NCBI GenBank assembly: GCA_021154945.1
Contig: JAJNQF010000265.1
Location: 1 to 7,670, forward strand
Length of the DNA stretch: 7,670 bases
Direction: 5' to 3'
Origin: Sphingomonas sp.
GTDB taxonomy: Bacteria > Pseudomonadota > Alphaproteobacteria > Sphingomonadales > Sphingomonadaceae
Made by a program: the position numbers and the translations under genes. Shown piece after piece: positions 1 through 5,985 of the stretch (positions are counted from its first letter, which is position 1; each line of letters begins with the position of its first letter). The notes under the pieces were generated by a model that was given only the letters and a program-made list of their open reading frames with translations, was not told the DNA's origin and made no database searches.

Positions 1-373
1 TGGCGGTGCCGTCCCAGGCGACATCCGCCTGGGTCAGCTTGGCCATGTCGACCTCGTAGCGGACCATGCCGGGCATGATCAGCGTCTTCTCGGTGGTGAA
101 GCCCAGTTGCGTCTGTTTCGAGGTGACGACCGCGACATAGCGCGCGGCGAAGGCGGACAGGCGATTCTGCTCGCGCAGACCCGCCAGGCTGGCACTGGCG
201 ATCGTCGTCGGATCGGGCGTCAGCCGGTCGCTGACATAGCGCTGCACGCCCCACAGCGCGAGCAACCCTGCAAGCACGAGTATGACGATCACGCCGACCG
301 CCTTGGCCAGGAATGCGCTGACGCCGCCGCTACGCACGGGGGTCGGGTCGGGGCTCAGGTTATCGTCTGCCAT
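1..373 (-). CDS. DUF4230 family membrane-anchored protein (5' part only, runs off the left edge)
   Basis: The first 124 codons are present; the rest lies beyond the window. I chose the ATG at 371-373 because an AGGAAGG-like ribosome site sits about 6 nt upstream and a hydrophobic segment follows at a sensible distance. The N-terminus is a short Pro/Asp-rich tail (residues 1-20). A single hydrophobic helix follows at about residues 21-43 (core VIVILVLAGLLALWGV), then an extracytoplasmic region with LREQNRLSAFAARYVAVVT and LIMPGMVRYEVDM. That arrangement, with an aromatic/beta-strand pattern after the anchor, matches my memory of DUF4230 proteins in sphingomonads. The family has no established biochemical function. 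The start codon lies inside the end of the upstream metallo-hydrolase gene (19-nt overlap), which suggests co-transcription and coupled translation. The frame and membrane anchor are clear; the family call is from memory and moderately sure. Confidence 0.72.
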   Translation of the reverse strand, partial: MADDNLSPDPTPVRSGGVSAFLAKAVGVIVILVLAGLLALWGVQRYVSDRLTPDPTTIASASLAGLREQNRLSAFAARYVAVVTSKQTQLGFTTEKTLIMPGMVRYEVDMAKLTQADVAWDGTA

Positions 374-1212
374 GTCTCGCCTTCCTCGATTACCAGTCCG
401 CGGGTTTGCAAATCGTAGAGATGCGCCAGCACCGATCGCTCGGCGGCCGGCACGAGCCGCGGGTCGAGACCGACATACATGCGCTCGACCATCGCCGGGA
501 TCAGCCGTGCACCGTCGCGGAGCAGGCGGAGGATCTGGCCCTCGCGCTGCTTGCGGTGGCCGAGCATGCCGCGGACGAGGCGTTGCGGCTTTTCGATCGC
601 CTCGCCGTGGCCGGGATAATAGACGCTGTCGTCGCGCCCCATCAGCTTTTCGAGGCTCGCCATGTACGCCGTCATGTTGCCATCGGGAGGCGATACGATC
701 GTGGTCGACCAGCCCATCACGTGATCGCCGGAGAACAGCGCCTTCGTCTCGGGCAGCGCGAAGGCGAGGTGGTTAGAGGTGTGGCCCGGCGTTGCGATCG
801 CCTGGAGCGTCCAGCCATCGCCGTCGACGGTGTCGCCCTCGGCGAGAATCTGGTCGGGGGCATAGGCGGGGTCGAACGACGCGTCCGCCCGCGCGCCCGC
901 GTCGTCGAGGTCGAAAGGTGCCGCACCGACGATCGGGGCGCCGGTGATCGCTCGCAGCGGACGCGTGGCGGGGCTGTGGTCGCGATGATGGTGCGTGACG
1001 ACGATCGCGTTGACCGGGCGGCCATCGATCGCGCGGATCAAGGCTTCGATATGCGCGGGATCGTCGGGGCCGGGATCTATCACGGCAAGGTCGGTGGTGC
1101 CGACGATGTGCGTCTGCGTGCCGGTATAGGTGTAGGGCGACGGATTGGGCGCGAGCACGCGGAGCACGAGCGGCTCGAGCTGGATCGGGATACCGGTCGG
1201 ATGCTCAGCCAT
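355..1212 (-). CDS. MBL-fold metallo-hydrolase, LACTB2-like
   Basis: A 285-residue metallo-beta-lactamase-fold hydrolase. The di-metal signature THHHRDH is at residues 73-79 (His74, His76, Asp78, His79). It is followed by the other expected ligands: His144 in TPGHTSNH, Asp163 in FSGDH and His202 in YYPGHGE. After the fold, residues 215-280 form a helical/winged-helix-like tail (LGHRKQREGQILRLL), typical of the LACTB2 and 'beta-lactamase-like protein 2' group rather than of true beta-lactamases or glyoxalase II. Members act on RNA or on small thioester/ester substrates; the substrate here cannot be read from sequence. No signal peptide is seen, so it is probably cytoplasmic. The ATG at 1210-1212 has no obvious Shine-Dalgarno sequence (GCACCC just upstream), so initiation may be leaderless or weak. 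The 3' end overlaps the DUF4230 gene by 19 nt. Confidence 0.9.
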   Translation of the reverse strand: MAEHPTGIPIQLEPLVLRVLAPNPSPYTYTGTQTHIVGTTDLAVIDPGPDDPAHIEALIRAIDGRPVNAIVVTHHHRDHSPATRPLRAITGAPIVGAAPFDLDDAGARADASFDPAYAPDQILAEGDTVDGDGWTLQAIATPGHTSNHLAFALPETKALFSGDHVMGWSTTIVSPPDGNMTAYMASLEKLMGRDDSVYYPGHGEAIEKPQRLVRGMLGHRKQREGQILRLLRDGARLIPAMVERMYVGLDPRLVPAAERSVLAHLYDLQTRGLVIEEGETWQTIT

Positions 1213-1403
1213 GGGTGCGAGATGGCGGGTCCGTGCGGCGATGGCAAGACCTGCGTGTTACAGTCGATCGTCGGCGTTCTTTACATGTCGGCCGTCGGCG
1301 AGGATGGCGTTAACTATCGAAGACCGCGCAAATTGCGGGCGCGGGCAAATTGGCATGGTGAGTGCATCGCTTACGACGTCACCGAGCGCATCCGCGTTCA
1401 TGT

Positions 1404-1448
1404 AGGGTGGATCGACCGCTACCGTCCGGTCTCGCGTCGATCCACCCT
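1404..1448. terminator. 13-bp inverted repeat between grxD and the MBL-fold gene (candidate terminator)
   Basis: Arms at 1404-1416 (AGGGTGGATCGAC) and 1436-1448 (GTCGATCCACCCT) are perfectly complementary, with a 19-nt loop. The hairpin lies 39 nt after the grxD stop, where a terminator is expected. There is no T-run after the stem on either strand, so an intrinsic terminator is not proven; it may instead be an RNA-end-protecting hairpin. The rest of the 274-nt gap (1213-1486) shows no gene. It holds a direct repeat of GCAAATTG at 1328-1335 and 1345-1352, and presumably the promoter for the MBL-fold gene. Confidence 0.5.
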
Positions 1449-1486
1449 CCCCGGTGTCATTCTCAAGTCAGCCGATGCCTGGCGCC

Positions 1487-1810
1487 TCAGTTCGCCTTTT
1501 GTGTCTCGAACAACTGCTTCAGTTCGCCGCTTTCGTACATTTCCATCATGATGTCGGAGCCGCCGACGAATTCACCGTCGACATAGAGCTGCGGAATGGT
1601 GGGCCAGTCCGAATAGGCCTTGATGCCCTGACGGATGCCCTGGTCCTGCAGCACGTCGACGCTCTCGAACTCGACCTCGAGATGGTTGAGGATCGCGATC
1701 GCCCGGCTGGAAAAGCCGCACTGCGGGAAGAGCGGGCTGCCCTTCATGAACAACACTACCGGGCTGGCTTTGACCAGGGCATCGATGCGGGCGTTGGAAT
1801 CGTCGGTCAT
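1487..1810 (-). CDS. grxD: Monothiol glutaredoxin, CGFS type (Grx4/GrxD)
   Basis: A 107-residue single-domain glutaredoxin, the usual length for GrxD. The active-site motif CGFS is at residues 31-34, preceded by the conserved VLFMKGSPLFPQ strand/loop (Lys23 is the glutathione-binding lysine of the family). WPTIPQLY at 69-76 carries the cis-proline, and GGSD at 83-86 is the C-terminal glutathione-contact motif. Family members bind a glutathione-ligated [2Fe-2S] cluster and pass it to target proteins or share it with BolA partners; they have little disulfide reductase activity. The gene starts 10 nt after the BolA-family gene, and its GAGGA ribosome site overlaps that gene's stop codon, a coupled arrangement. 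A hairpin follows at 1404-1448. The location is cytoplasmic. Confidence 0.97.
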   Translation of the reverse strand: MTDDSNARIDALVKASPVVLFMKGSPLFPQCGFSSRAIAILNHLEVEFESVDVLQDQGIRQGIKAYSDWPTIPQLYVDGEFVGGSDIMMEMYESGELKQLFETQKAN

Positions 1811-1820
1811 GTGTCGGTCC

Positions 1821-2051
1821 TCAGGAAATTGCGGTCGTAAGTTGCAGGGCGTGCAGGACGCCGCCCATCCGTCCGCCGAGCGCGGCGTAGACGGCCTGAT
1901 GCTGCTTCACGCGGCTCATCCCCGCAAAGCTCGCCGCGGTCACCTTGGCGGCATAGTGATCGCCGTCGCCGGCGAGATCGGTGATCTCGACCTTGGCATC
2001 GGGAATTGCGTCGCGGATCATGGTCGCGATGTCGTCGGCAGCCATTGGCAT
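1821..2051 (-). CDS. bolA: BolA-family protein (short, BolA2/IbaG-like)
   Basis: A 76-residue BolA-fold protein. The diagnostic helix-turn segment FAGMSRVKQHQAVYAAL spans residues 42-58 and contains the near-invariant His51, which in family members helps ligate the [2Fe-2S] cluster shared with a monothiol glutaredoxin. GDHYAAKV-type sequence around His32 supplies the beta-strand that often carries a second ligand. The short length without an N-terminal extension fits the BolA2/IbaG branch better than long BolA1, so the symbol denotes the family only. The first ATG (2049-2051) is preferred over a second at 2043-2045, because a GGAG lies 10 nt before the first and 16 nt before the second. It starts 1 nt after the DUF1476 gene and is followed closely by grxD, its expected partner. 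Confidence 0.93.
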   Translation of the reverse strand: MPMAADDIATMIRDAIPDAKVEITDLAGDGDHYAAKVTAASFAGMSRVKQHQAVYAALGGRMGGVLHALQLTTAIS

Positions 2052-2052
2052 G

Positions 2053-2376
2053 TCAGCGCGACTCCAGCAATTGGCGACGCGCCTCGATCATCTGCTGCGC
2101 GAGCGCGCGGCGGACGGTCGCTTCGTCATGGTCGAGGCCGGCTGCGGTCAGATCGCCGACGAGCTTGCGCACGACGTCGTCGTCGCCGCCACCCTCCATG
2201 TCGGCATGGACAAGAGCGGTCGCGTACGCGTCGGTCTCCTCGGGCGTGAGCTTCATCTCGTGCGCGGCCCATCCCCCGAGCAGGCGGTTGCGGCGCGCGG
2301 TAATCCGGAACGCCATCTCCTCTTCGCGCGCGAAATGAGCTTCGCTGGCGCGTTCGCGATCTTCGAAAATGGTCAT
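2053..2376 (-). CDS. DUF1476 family protein (alphaproteobacterial F1-ATPase zeta-type inhibitor)
   Basis: A 107-residue, highly charged, helical protein of the usual DUF1476 length. Landmarks are the N-terminal FEDRERASEAHFAREEEM (residues 4-21), the conserved ARRNRLLGGWAA (27-38), and an acidic GGGDDDVVRKL stretch (62-72) leading into C-terminal helices. In Paracoccus the family member is the zeta subunit, whose N-terminal segment inhibits ATP hydrolysis by F1FO-ATP synthase; inhibition is weaker or absent in some other alphaproteobacteria, so the activity here is inferred. It is the first gene of a three-gene minus-strand operon with the BolA-family gene (1-nt spacing) and grxD. The start at 2374-2376 gives the canonical MTxFEDRE N-terminus and has a GGGGA-type site about 9 nt upstream. 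No membrane segment or signal peptide is visible. Confidence 0.92.
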   Translation of the reverse strand: MTIFEDRERASEAHFAREEEMAFRITARRNRLLGGWAAHEMKLTPEETDAYATALVHADMEGGGDDDVVRKLVGDLTAAGLDHDEATVRRALAQQMIEARRQLLESR

Positions 2377-2539
2377 ATCGCGGGTCCCCGTTCAGTCTCG
2401 TCGTCGAGCCCGAGATAGGTCGCCGACCGCCGCTACGCAACAATCGACGAAACGCAGTAGAATCCTACTAGCGTAGAGCGACGAAATGACCGATATATAA
2501 GACGGCTACGTGACAATATGCGCGAGCAGGAGAGTGATC
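2377..2539. promoter_or_regulatory. Divergent intergenic region (presumed promoters for the DUF1476 operon and the plus-strand micro-gene)
   Basis: These 163 nt separate two divergent genes, so both promoters should lie here. The region is noticeably more AT-rich than its surroundings. A TATATAA at 2494-2500 could be a -10 for the plus-strand gene, but I see no convincing -35 at the right distance. A short dyad AGTAG-AATC-CTACT occupies 2456-2469 and could be an operator or coincidence. Only the position and base composition are seen; the promoter assignment is inferred. Confidence 0.4.
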
Positions 2540-2677
2540 ATGATCGGTTTTTCGGCACCTGCCCCTACCACTCCTATGCGGACGGCACCGCCAGTCGTGC
2601 ATGGCTTGGCGTACGGCGTGCTGGCATCCGTCATGATGTGGGCCGCCATCGGGGCTGTCGTCTACAACTTCGTCTGA
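2540..2677 (+). CDS. 45-residue predicted single-span membrane protein, unknown function
   Basis: I do not recognise this protein. ATG at 2540-2542, TGA at 2675-2677, 45 residues. A strong AGGAGAG ribosome site (2528-2534) sits 5 nt before the ATG. The product begins MIGFSAPAPTTPMRTAPP: a Pro/Thr-rich soluble head with one Arg. It continues into a hydrophobic helix at about residues 23-42 (GVLASVMMWAAIGAVVY) and ends NFV. This resembles the single-helix small proteins found with membrane complexes, but nothing identifies a partner. It is the only plus-strand gene in the window, divergent from the DUF1476 operon, and is followed by a hairpin at 2693-2726. The ribosome site, the coherent membrane helix and the placement in an otherwise empty gap argue that it is real; conservation cannot be judged here. 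Confidence 0.62.
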   Translation: MIGFSAPAPTTPMRTAPPVVHGLAYGVLASVMMWAAIGAVVYNFV

Positions 2678-2692
2678 ACGGCTTCGTCTCAA

Positions 2693-2726
2693 CGGCTCAA
2701 CCCGACAAGCTGAATGGGTTGAGCCG
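2693..2726. terminator. Hairpin between convergent genes (candidate bidirectional terminator)
   Basis: CGGCTCAACCC at 2693-2703 and GGGTTGAGCCG at 2716-2726 are perfect 11-bp complementary arms around a 12-nt loop. It sits 15 nt after the stop of the plus-strand micro-gene and 23 nt beyond the stop of the minus-strand oxidoreductase, the expected place for a shared terminator. Neither side has a long T-run, so efficiency is uncertain. Confidence 0.65.
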
Positions 2727-2749
2727 AACAAGGCGCGGGACGGCCGGCG

Positions 2750-3748
2750 TCAGCCGACCTCCACCACGAGTTTTCCGATAGCGCCGCGCGCCGCCATCTT
2801 GGCGATCGCCTTGCCGCCGTCTTCGAACGCGAAGACTTCGGTCACGCGTGGCGCAATCTTTCCCTCGGCCCATAGGGCGAAAAGCGTTTCGATATGCGCC
2901 TGGTTCGCCTTCGGATCGCGGGCGGCAAACGCGCCCCAGAATACGCCGCAAACGTCGCAGCTCTTTAGTAGCGTCAGGTTGAGGGGCAGCTTGGGAATGC
3001 CGGCGGGGAAGCCGACTACGAGGTACTTGCCCTCCCACGCGATCGATCGCAGCGCCGGCTCGGCATAATCGCCGCCGACCGGATCGTAGATCACGTGCGC
3101 GCCGTCGCGACCGACCGCGGCCTTGAACTGTTCGGCGAGCGCCTTCGACTGGTCTTTGTCGAACGGCGTGCGGGCGTAGATCAGCGTTTCGTCGGCACCG
3201 GCGGATTTGGCGGCGGCGGCTTTTTCCTCGGACGAGACCGCGGCGACGACCTTTGCGCCGAACGCCTTGCCGAGTTCGATCGCGGCGAGGCCTACCCCGC
3301 CGGCTGCGCCGAGGACGAGCAAGGTCTGCCCCGCCTGGATGTGGCCGCGGTCCAGCAGCGCGTGGATCGTCGTGCCGTAAGTGAGGATCAGCGAGGCACC
3401 CTCTGCGAAGCTGCGGCCTTCGGGGAGGCGATAGAGCTTGGCGGGGTCGGCGATGACCTGCTCGCACAGGCCGCCGTGGCCGAGCATCGCGATCACGCGG
3501 TCGCCGATCTCCCAGCCCGTCACGCCTTCGCCGATCGAAGCGATCGTGCCGGCGATCTCGCCGCCCGGTGCGAACGGGCGCTGCGGTTTGAACTGGTATT
3601 TGTCCTCGATGATCAGGACGTCGGGGAAGTTGATCGCGCAGGCCTTAACCGCGACGACGACCTCTCCGGGGCCGGCCACCAGATCGGGCAGCTCGACCAT
3701 TTCCAGAGTTTCAGGTCCGCCGATCGCCTTCGATACCAATGCCCGCAT
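2750..3748 (-). CDS. NADPH:quinone oxidoreductase family protein (zinc-less MDR superfamily)
   Basis: A 332-residue medium-chain dehydrogenase/reductase, full length for the quinone oxidoreductase branch. The N-terminal GroES-like catalytic domain (about 1-120) has NFPDVL at 40-45 and PFAPGGEIAG at 58-67. The Rossmann nucleotide-binding domain follows, with LGAAGGVGLAAIELG at 146-160 (the AAGGVG signature) and YDPVGG at 221-226. The structural and catalytic zinc ligands of alcohol dehydrogenases are absent, as expected for this branch, which reduces quinones or enones with NAD(P)H. The true substrate is unknown. The ATG at 3746-3748 gives the canonical MRALVSKAIGGPE start and has a GGAG site 8 nt upstream, so the 38-nt overlap with leuD looks genuine. 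It is last in the leu gene string and is followed by the hairpin at 2693-2726. Cytoplasmic. Confidence 0.93.
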   Translation of the reverse strand: MRALVSKAIGGPETLEMVELPDLVAGPGEVVVAVKACAINFPDVLIIEDKYQFKPQRPFAPGGEIAGTIASIGEGVTGWEIGDRVIAMLGHGGLCEQVIADPAKLYRLPEGRSFAEGASLILTYGTTIHALLDRGHIQAGQTLLVLGAAGGVGLAAIELGKAFGAKVVAAVSSEEKAAAAKSAGADETLIYARTPFDKDQSKALAEQFKAAVGRDGAHVIYDPVGGDYAEPALRSIAWEGKYLVVGFPAGIPKLPLNLTLLKSCDVCGVFWGAFAARDPKANQAHIETLFALWAEGKIAPRVTEVFAFEDGGKAIAKMAARGAIGKLVVEVG

Positions 3749-4340
3749 ACCCGCTCTCCACCGCCATCCAGGGGCGATTCGATGCGACCGCCTCCTCGAA
3801 ATTTGAAATCTGGGTATCCCTTGCCAGTGTCAGACCGACTTCGTCCAGCCCTTCCATCAGGCATTGCCGGCGGAATGCGTCGAGTTCGAAGGTGAAGCGG
3901 TCCTGGAACGGGGTGGTGACGGTCATCGTCTCGAGATCGACGGTGACGACCTGATCCTTGGCGACCTCGAGGAGGCGGTCGATCGCCTCTTGCGGGAGGA
4001 CGACGGGGACGATGCCGTTTTTGAATGCGTTACCCGAGAAGATGTCCGAGAAGCTCGGCGCGATCACCGCGGTGATGCCCATGTCGGCGAGCGCCCAGGC
4101 GGCATGCTCGCGGCTGGAGCCGCAGCCGAAATTATCGCCGGCACTGAGTCTCGGCGCGCCGGCATAGCGCGGGTCGTCGAATATGTTGCCGGGCTGCGCG
4201 CGGACCGTTTCGAACGCGCCGCGGCCGAGGCCGGTGCGCGTGATCGTCTTCAGCCAGTGCGCCGGGATGATGACGTCGGTGTCGATGTTCTTCGCGCCCC
4301 AGGGATAGGCGCGGCCCGAGACGGTCGTGACGGGGGTCAT
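3711..4340 (-). CDS. leuD: 3-isopropylmalate dehydratase small subunit
   Basis: A 209-residue LeuD. With LeuC it forms isopropylmalate isomerase, which converts 2-isopropylmalate to 3-isopropylmalate in leucine synthesis. NIDTDVIIP at 18-26 and GDNFGCGSSREHA at 68-80 are the aconitase swivel-domain motifs that contact substrate. FTFELDAFRRQCLMEGLDEVGLT around 149-171 is the typical LeuD C-terminal block. After the usual ending (near Pro190-Trp191) about 18 extra residues (MAVESGYAGIGIEGDRRT) run over the start of the oxidoreductase gene. This tail has no family motif and may exist only because the two genes overlap. The start overlaps the end of the 39-residue micro-gene by ATGA, so translation is probably coupled. 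No leuB follows in the window. Confidence 0.97.
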   Translation of the reverse strand: MTPVTTVSGRAYPWGAKNIDTDVIIPAHWLKTITRTGLGRGAFETVRAQPGNIFDDPRYAGAPRLSAGDNFGCGSSREHAAWALADMGITAVIAPSFSDIFSGNAFKNGIVPVVLPQEAIDRLLEVAKDQVVTVDLETMTVTTPFQDRFTFELDAFRRQCLMEGLDEVGLTLARDTQISNFEEAVASNRPWMAVESGYAGIGIEGDRRT

Positions 4341-4456
4341 CGCTGTTCCGTGCGCTCCGGGCCCGTGCGCTCCGGGGTGGTGCGCGCCGATGCGACATAG
4401 GCCGCGACGCCGCTGATCATTGCGCCAGCCGCCAGCAATACGAAAACCTTCTTCAT
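4337..4456 (-). CDS. 39-residue membrane/exported micro-protein between leuC and leuD
   Basis: I do not recognise this protein. ATG at 4454-4456, TGA at 4337-4339, 39 residues. The ATG overlaps the leuC TGA and its own TGA overlaps the leuD ATG, both as ATGA. Two exact 4-nt overlaps in the same short frame are unlikely by chance and support translation between the two subunits. The product opens MKKVFVLLAAGAM: two lysines, then a hydrophobic helix to about residue 22, like a signal peptide or signal anchor. A short polar tail follows, ending in the tandem PERTGPERT. A possible signal-peptidase site (VASA-R, residues 21-25) would leave only about 15 residues, so an uncleaved inner-membrane anchor with the tail outside is more likely. 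The gene may act as a membrane protein, or merely relay ribosomes from leuC to leuD. Confidence 0.7.
   Translation of the reverse strand: MKKVFVLLAAGAMISGVAAYVASARTTPERTGPERTEQR
4348..4375. repeat. Tandem 13-nt repeat with 15-nt period inside the leuC-leuD micro-gene
   Basis: CCGTGCGCTCCGG occurs at 4348-4360 and again, identical, at 4363-4375. The period is a multiple of three, so the repeat encodes PERTG/PERTE in tandem at the micro-protein's C-terminus. This looks like recent slippage duplication of one five-residue unit. Confidence 0.85.
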
Positions 4457-5889
4457 GCTCGTTCCCCCATCAACTCTCTGACGTCGCTCAGCTTACCGGT
4501 CACCGCCGCCGCTGCCGCCATCGCAGGTGATACCAGATGCGTGCGGGCTCCGGGACCCTGTCGGCCGACGAAATTACGGTTCGACGTGGAAGCGCAACGC
4601 TCCCCCGCAGGGACTTTGTCCGGGGTCATCGCGAGGCACATCGAACAGCCCGGCTCGCGCCATTCGAAACCGGCGTCGATGAAGATCTTGTCGAGCCCTT
4701 CAGCTTCGGCCTGCCGCTTCACGAGGCCCGAACCAGGGACGACGAGAGCGCGGACGCCGGTCGCGACGTGGCGGCCGTCGGCGATCGCCGCGGCGGCACG
4801 GAGATCCTCGATACGGCTGTTGGTGCAACTGCCGATGAAGACGTGCTGGATGGTCACGTCGCGCATCGCGGTGCCGGCGGTGAGCCCCATATACTCGAGC
4901 GACTTTTGTGCGGCCGCCTGCTTGGCGGGATCGGCGAAGCTCGACGGTTCGGGGACGACGCCGGTGATCGGCACGACGTCCTCGGGGCTGGTGCCCCAGG
5001 TCAGGCCGGGGGCGATATCGGCGGCGTCGAGCACGACGGACTTATCGTACTTCGCGCCGGGATCGGTGGCGAGGCGACGCCACCACGCGACGGCGCGATC
5101 CCAGTTCTCGCCGGTCGGCGCCATCGGGCGACCCTTGAGGTAGGCGAATGTGGTGTCGTCGGGCGCGATCAGGCCGGCGCGGGCGCCCGCCTCGATCGAC
5201 ATGTTGGCGATCGTCAGGCGACCCTCAATCGACATGTTGCGGATCACGCTGCCGGTGAATTCGATGACGTGGCCGGTACCGCCGGCCGCGCCGATCTTGC
5301 CGATGATCGCGAGAATGACGTCCTTCGGGCTGACGCCGAAGCCGAGTTTGCCATCGACGCGGACTTCCATCGTCTTGGCCTGCGACAACAACAGCGTCTG
5401 CGTGGCGAGGACATGCTCGACTTCGCTAGTGTCGATCCCGAACGCCAAAGCACCGAGTGCGCCGTGCGCGGAGGTGTGGCTGTCGCCGCAGACCAGCGTG
5501 GTGCCGGGGAGCGTGAAGCCCTGTTCCGGACCGACGACGTGAACGATGCCCTGCTCGACGGCCATTGCATCGATATAGTCGATGCCGAACTCGGTCGTAT
5601 TGCGGCGGAGCGCGTCGAGCTGTTGCGCGCTCTCGGGGTCGGCGATCGGCAGGACGCGGCCGGCGGCGTCTTTCCGCGCGGTGGTCGGCAAATTGTGATC
5701 GGGGACGGCGAGCGTCAGGTCGGGGCGGCGTACCTTGCGGCCCGCCACGCGGAGACCTTCGAAGGCCTGCGGGCTGGTGACTTCGTGGACGAGGTGGCGG
5801 TCGATATAGATTAGGCAGGTGCCGTCGTCGCGGCGTTCGACGACGTGCGCCGCCCAAATCTTTTCGTACAGCGTTTGTGGAGTGGCCAT
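4453..5889 (-). CDS. leuC: 3-isopropylmalate dehydratase large subunit
   Basis: A 478-residue LeuC, the Fe-S catalytic subunit of isopropylmalate isomerase. The start gives MATPQTLYEKIW, the standard LeuC N-terminus, followed by IYIDRHLVHEVTSPQAF (27-43). GDSHTSAHGALGALAFGIDTSEVEH (135-159) is the aconitase-family substrate region. The three [4Fe-4S] cysteines are Cys355 in IGSCTNSR, and Cys415 and Cys418 in PGCSMCLAM. SNRNFVGRQG (436-445) completes the C-terminal signature. The frame stays open upstream to a TTG at 5926-5928, but the 13 added residues match nothing in the family, so I prefer the ATG at 5887-5889. No clear Shine-Dalgarno precedes either start. No leucine-rich leader peptide or attenuator is evident in 5890-6132. 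The stop overlaps the next micro-gene by ATGA. The usual Asn in CLAMNPD is Thr here, probably tolerated. Confidence 0.97.
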   Translation of the reverse strand: MATPQTLYEKIWAAHVVERRDDGTCLIYIDRHLVHEVTSPQAFEGLRVAGRKVRRPDLTLAVPDHNLPTTARKDAAGRVLPIADPESAQQLDALRRNTTEFGIDYIDAMAVEQGIVHVVGPEQGFTLPGTTLVCGDSHTSAHGALGALAFGIDTSEVEHVLATQTLLLSQAKTMEVRVDGKLGFGVSPKDVILAIIGKIGAAGGTGHVIEFTGSVIRNMSIEGRLTIANMSIEAGARAGLIAPDDTTFAYLKGRPMAPTGENWDRAVAWWRRLATDPGAKYDKSVVLDAADIAPGLTWGTSPEDVVPITGVVPEPSSFADPAKQAAAQKSLEYMGLTAGTAMRDVTIQHVFIGSCTNSRIEDLRAAAAIADGRHVATGVRALVVPGSGLVKRQAEAEGLDKIFIDAGFEWREPGCSMCLAMTPDKVPAGERCASTSNRNFVGRQGPGARTHLVSPAMAAAAAVTGKLSDVRELMGERA

Positions 5890-5985
5890 GATGGGGCGCG
5901 CGTTAACCGAAATAGGCTGCCGCGCCAAGGTTCGATGTAATTTTCGGTCGCTGAACCGTGTGCGTAGAGCGATCGCGAGAAGATG

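Noticed and set aside
406..1551. A 381-codon plus-strand frame opposite the MBL-fold gene
   Set aside because: Antisense shadow: Arg/Asp-rich, no family resemblance, and it runs through the intergenic hairpin into grxD.
2456..2469. AGTAG-AATC-CTACT dyad as a defined operator
   Set aside because: Only 5-bp arms; too short to claim beyond noting it in the intergenic region.
3095..3895. A 266-codon plus-strand frame opposite the oxidoreductase and leuD
   Set aside because: Spans two well-supported minus-strand genes and shows only biased composition.
4537..5814. A 425-codon open frame on the plus strand opposite leuC
   Set aside because: Antisense shadow produced by GC-rich codon bias; leuC has complete family motifs and catalytic cysteines, and the antisense product is low-complexity Arg/Gly/Asp-rich with no recognisable domain.
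5890..5928. TTG start 39 nt upstream for leuC
   Set aside because: The extra 13 residues are not part of LeuC, and the ATG at 5887-5889 gives the family-typical N-terminus; no ribosome site supports the TTG either.
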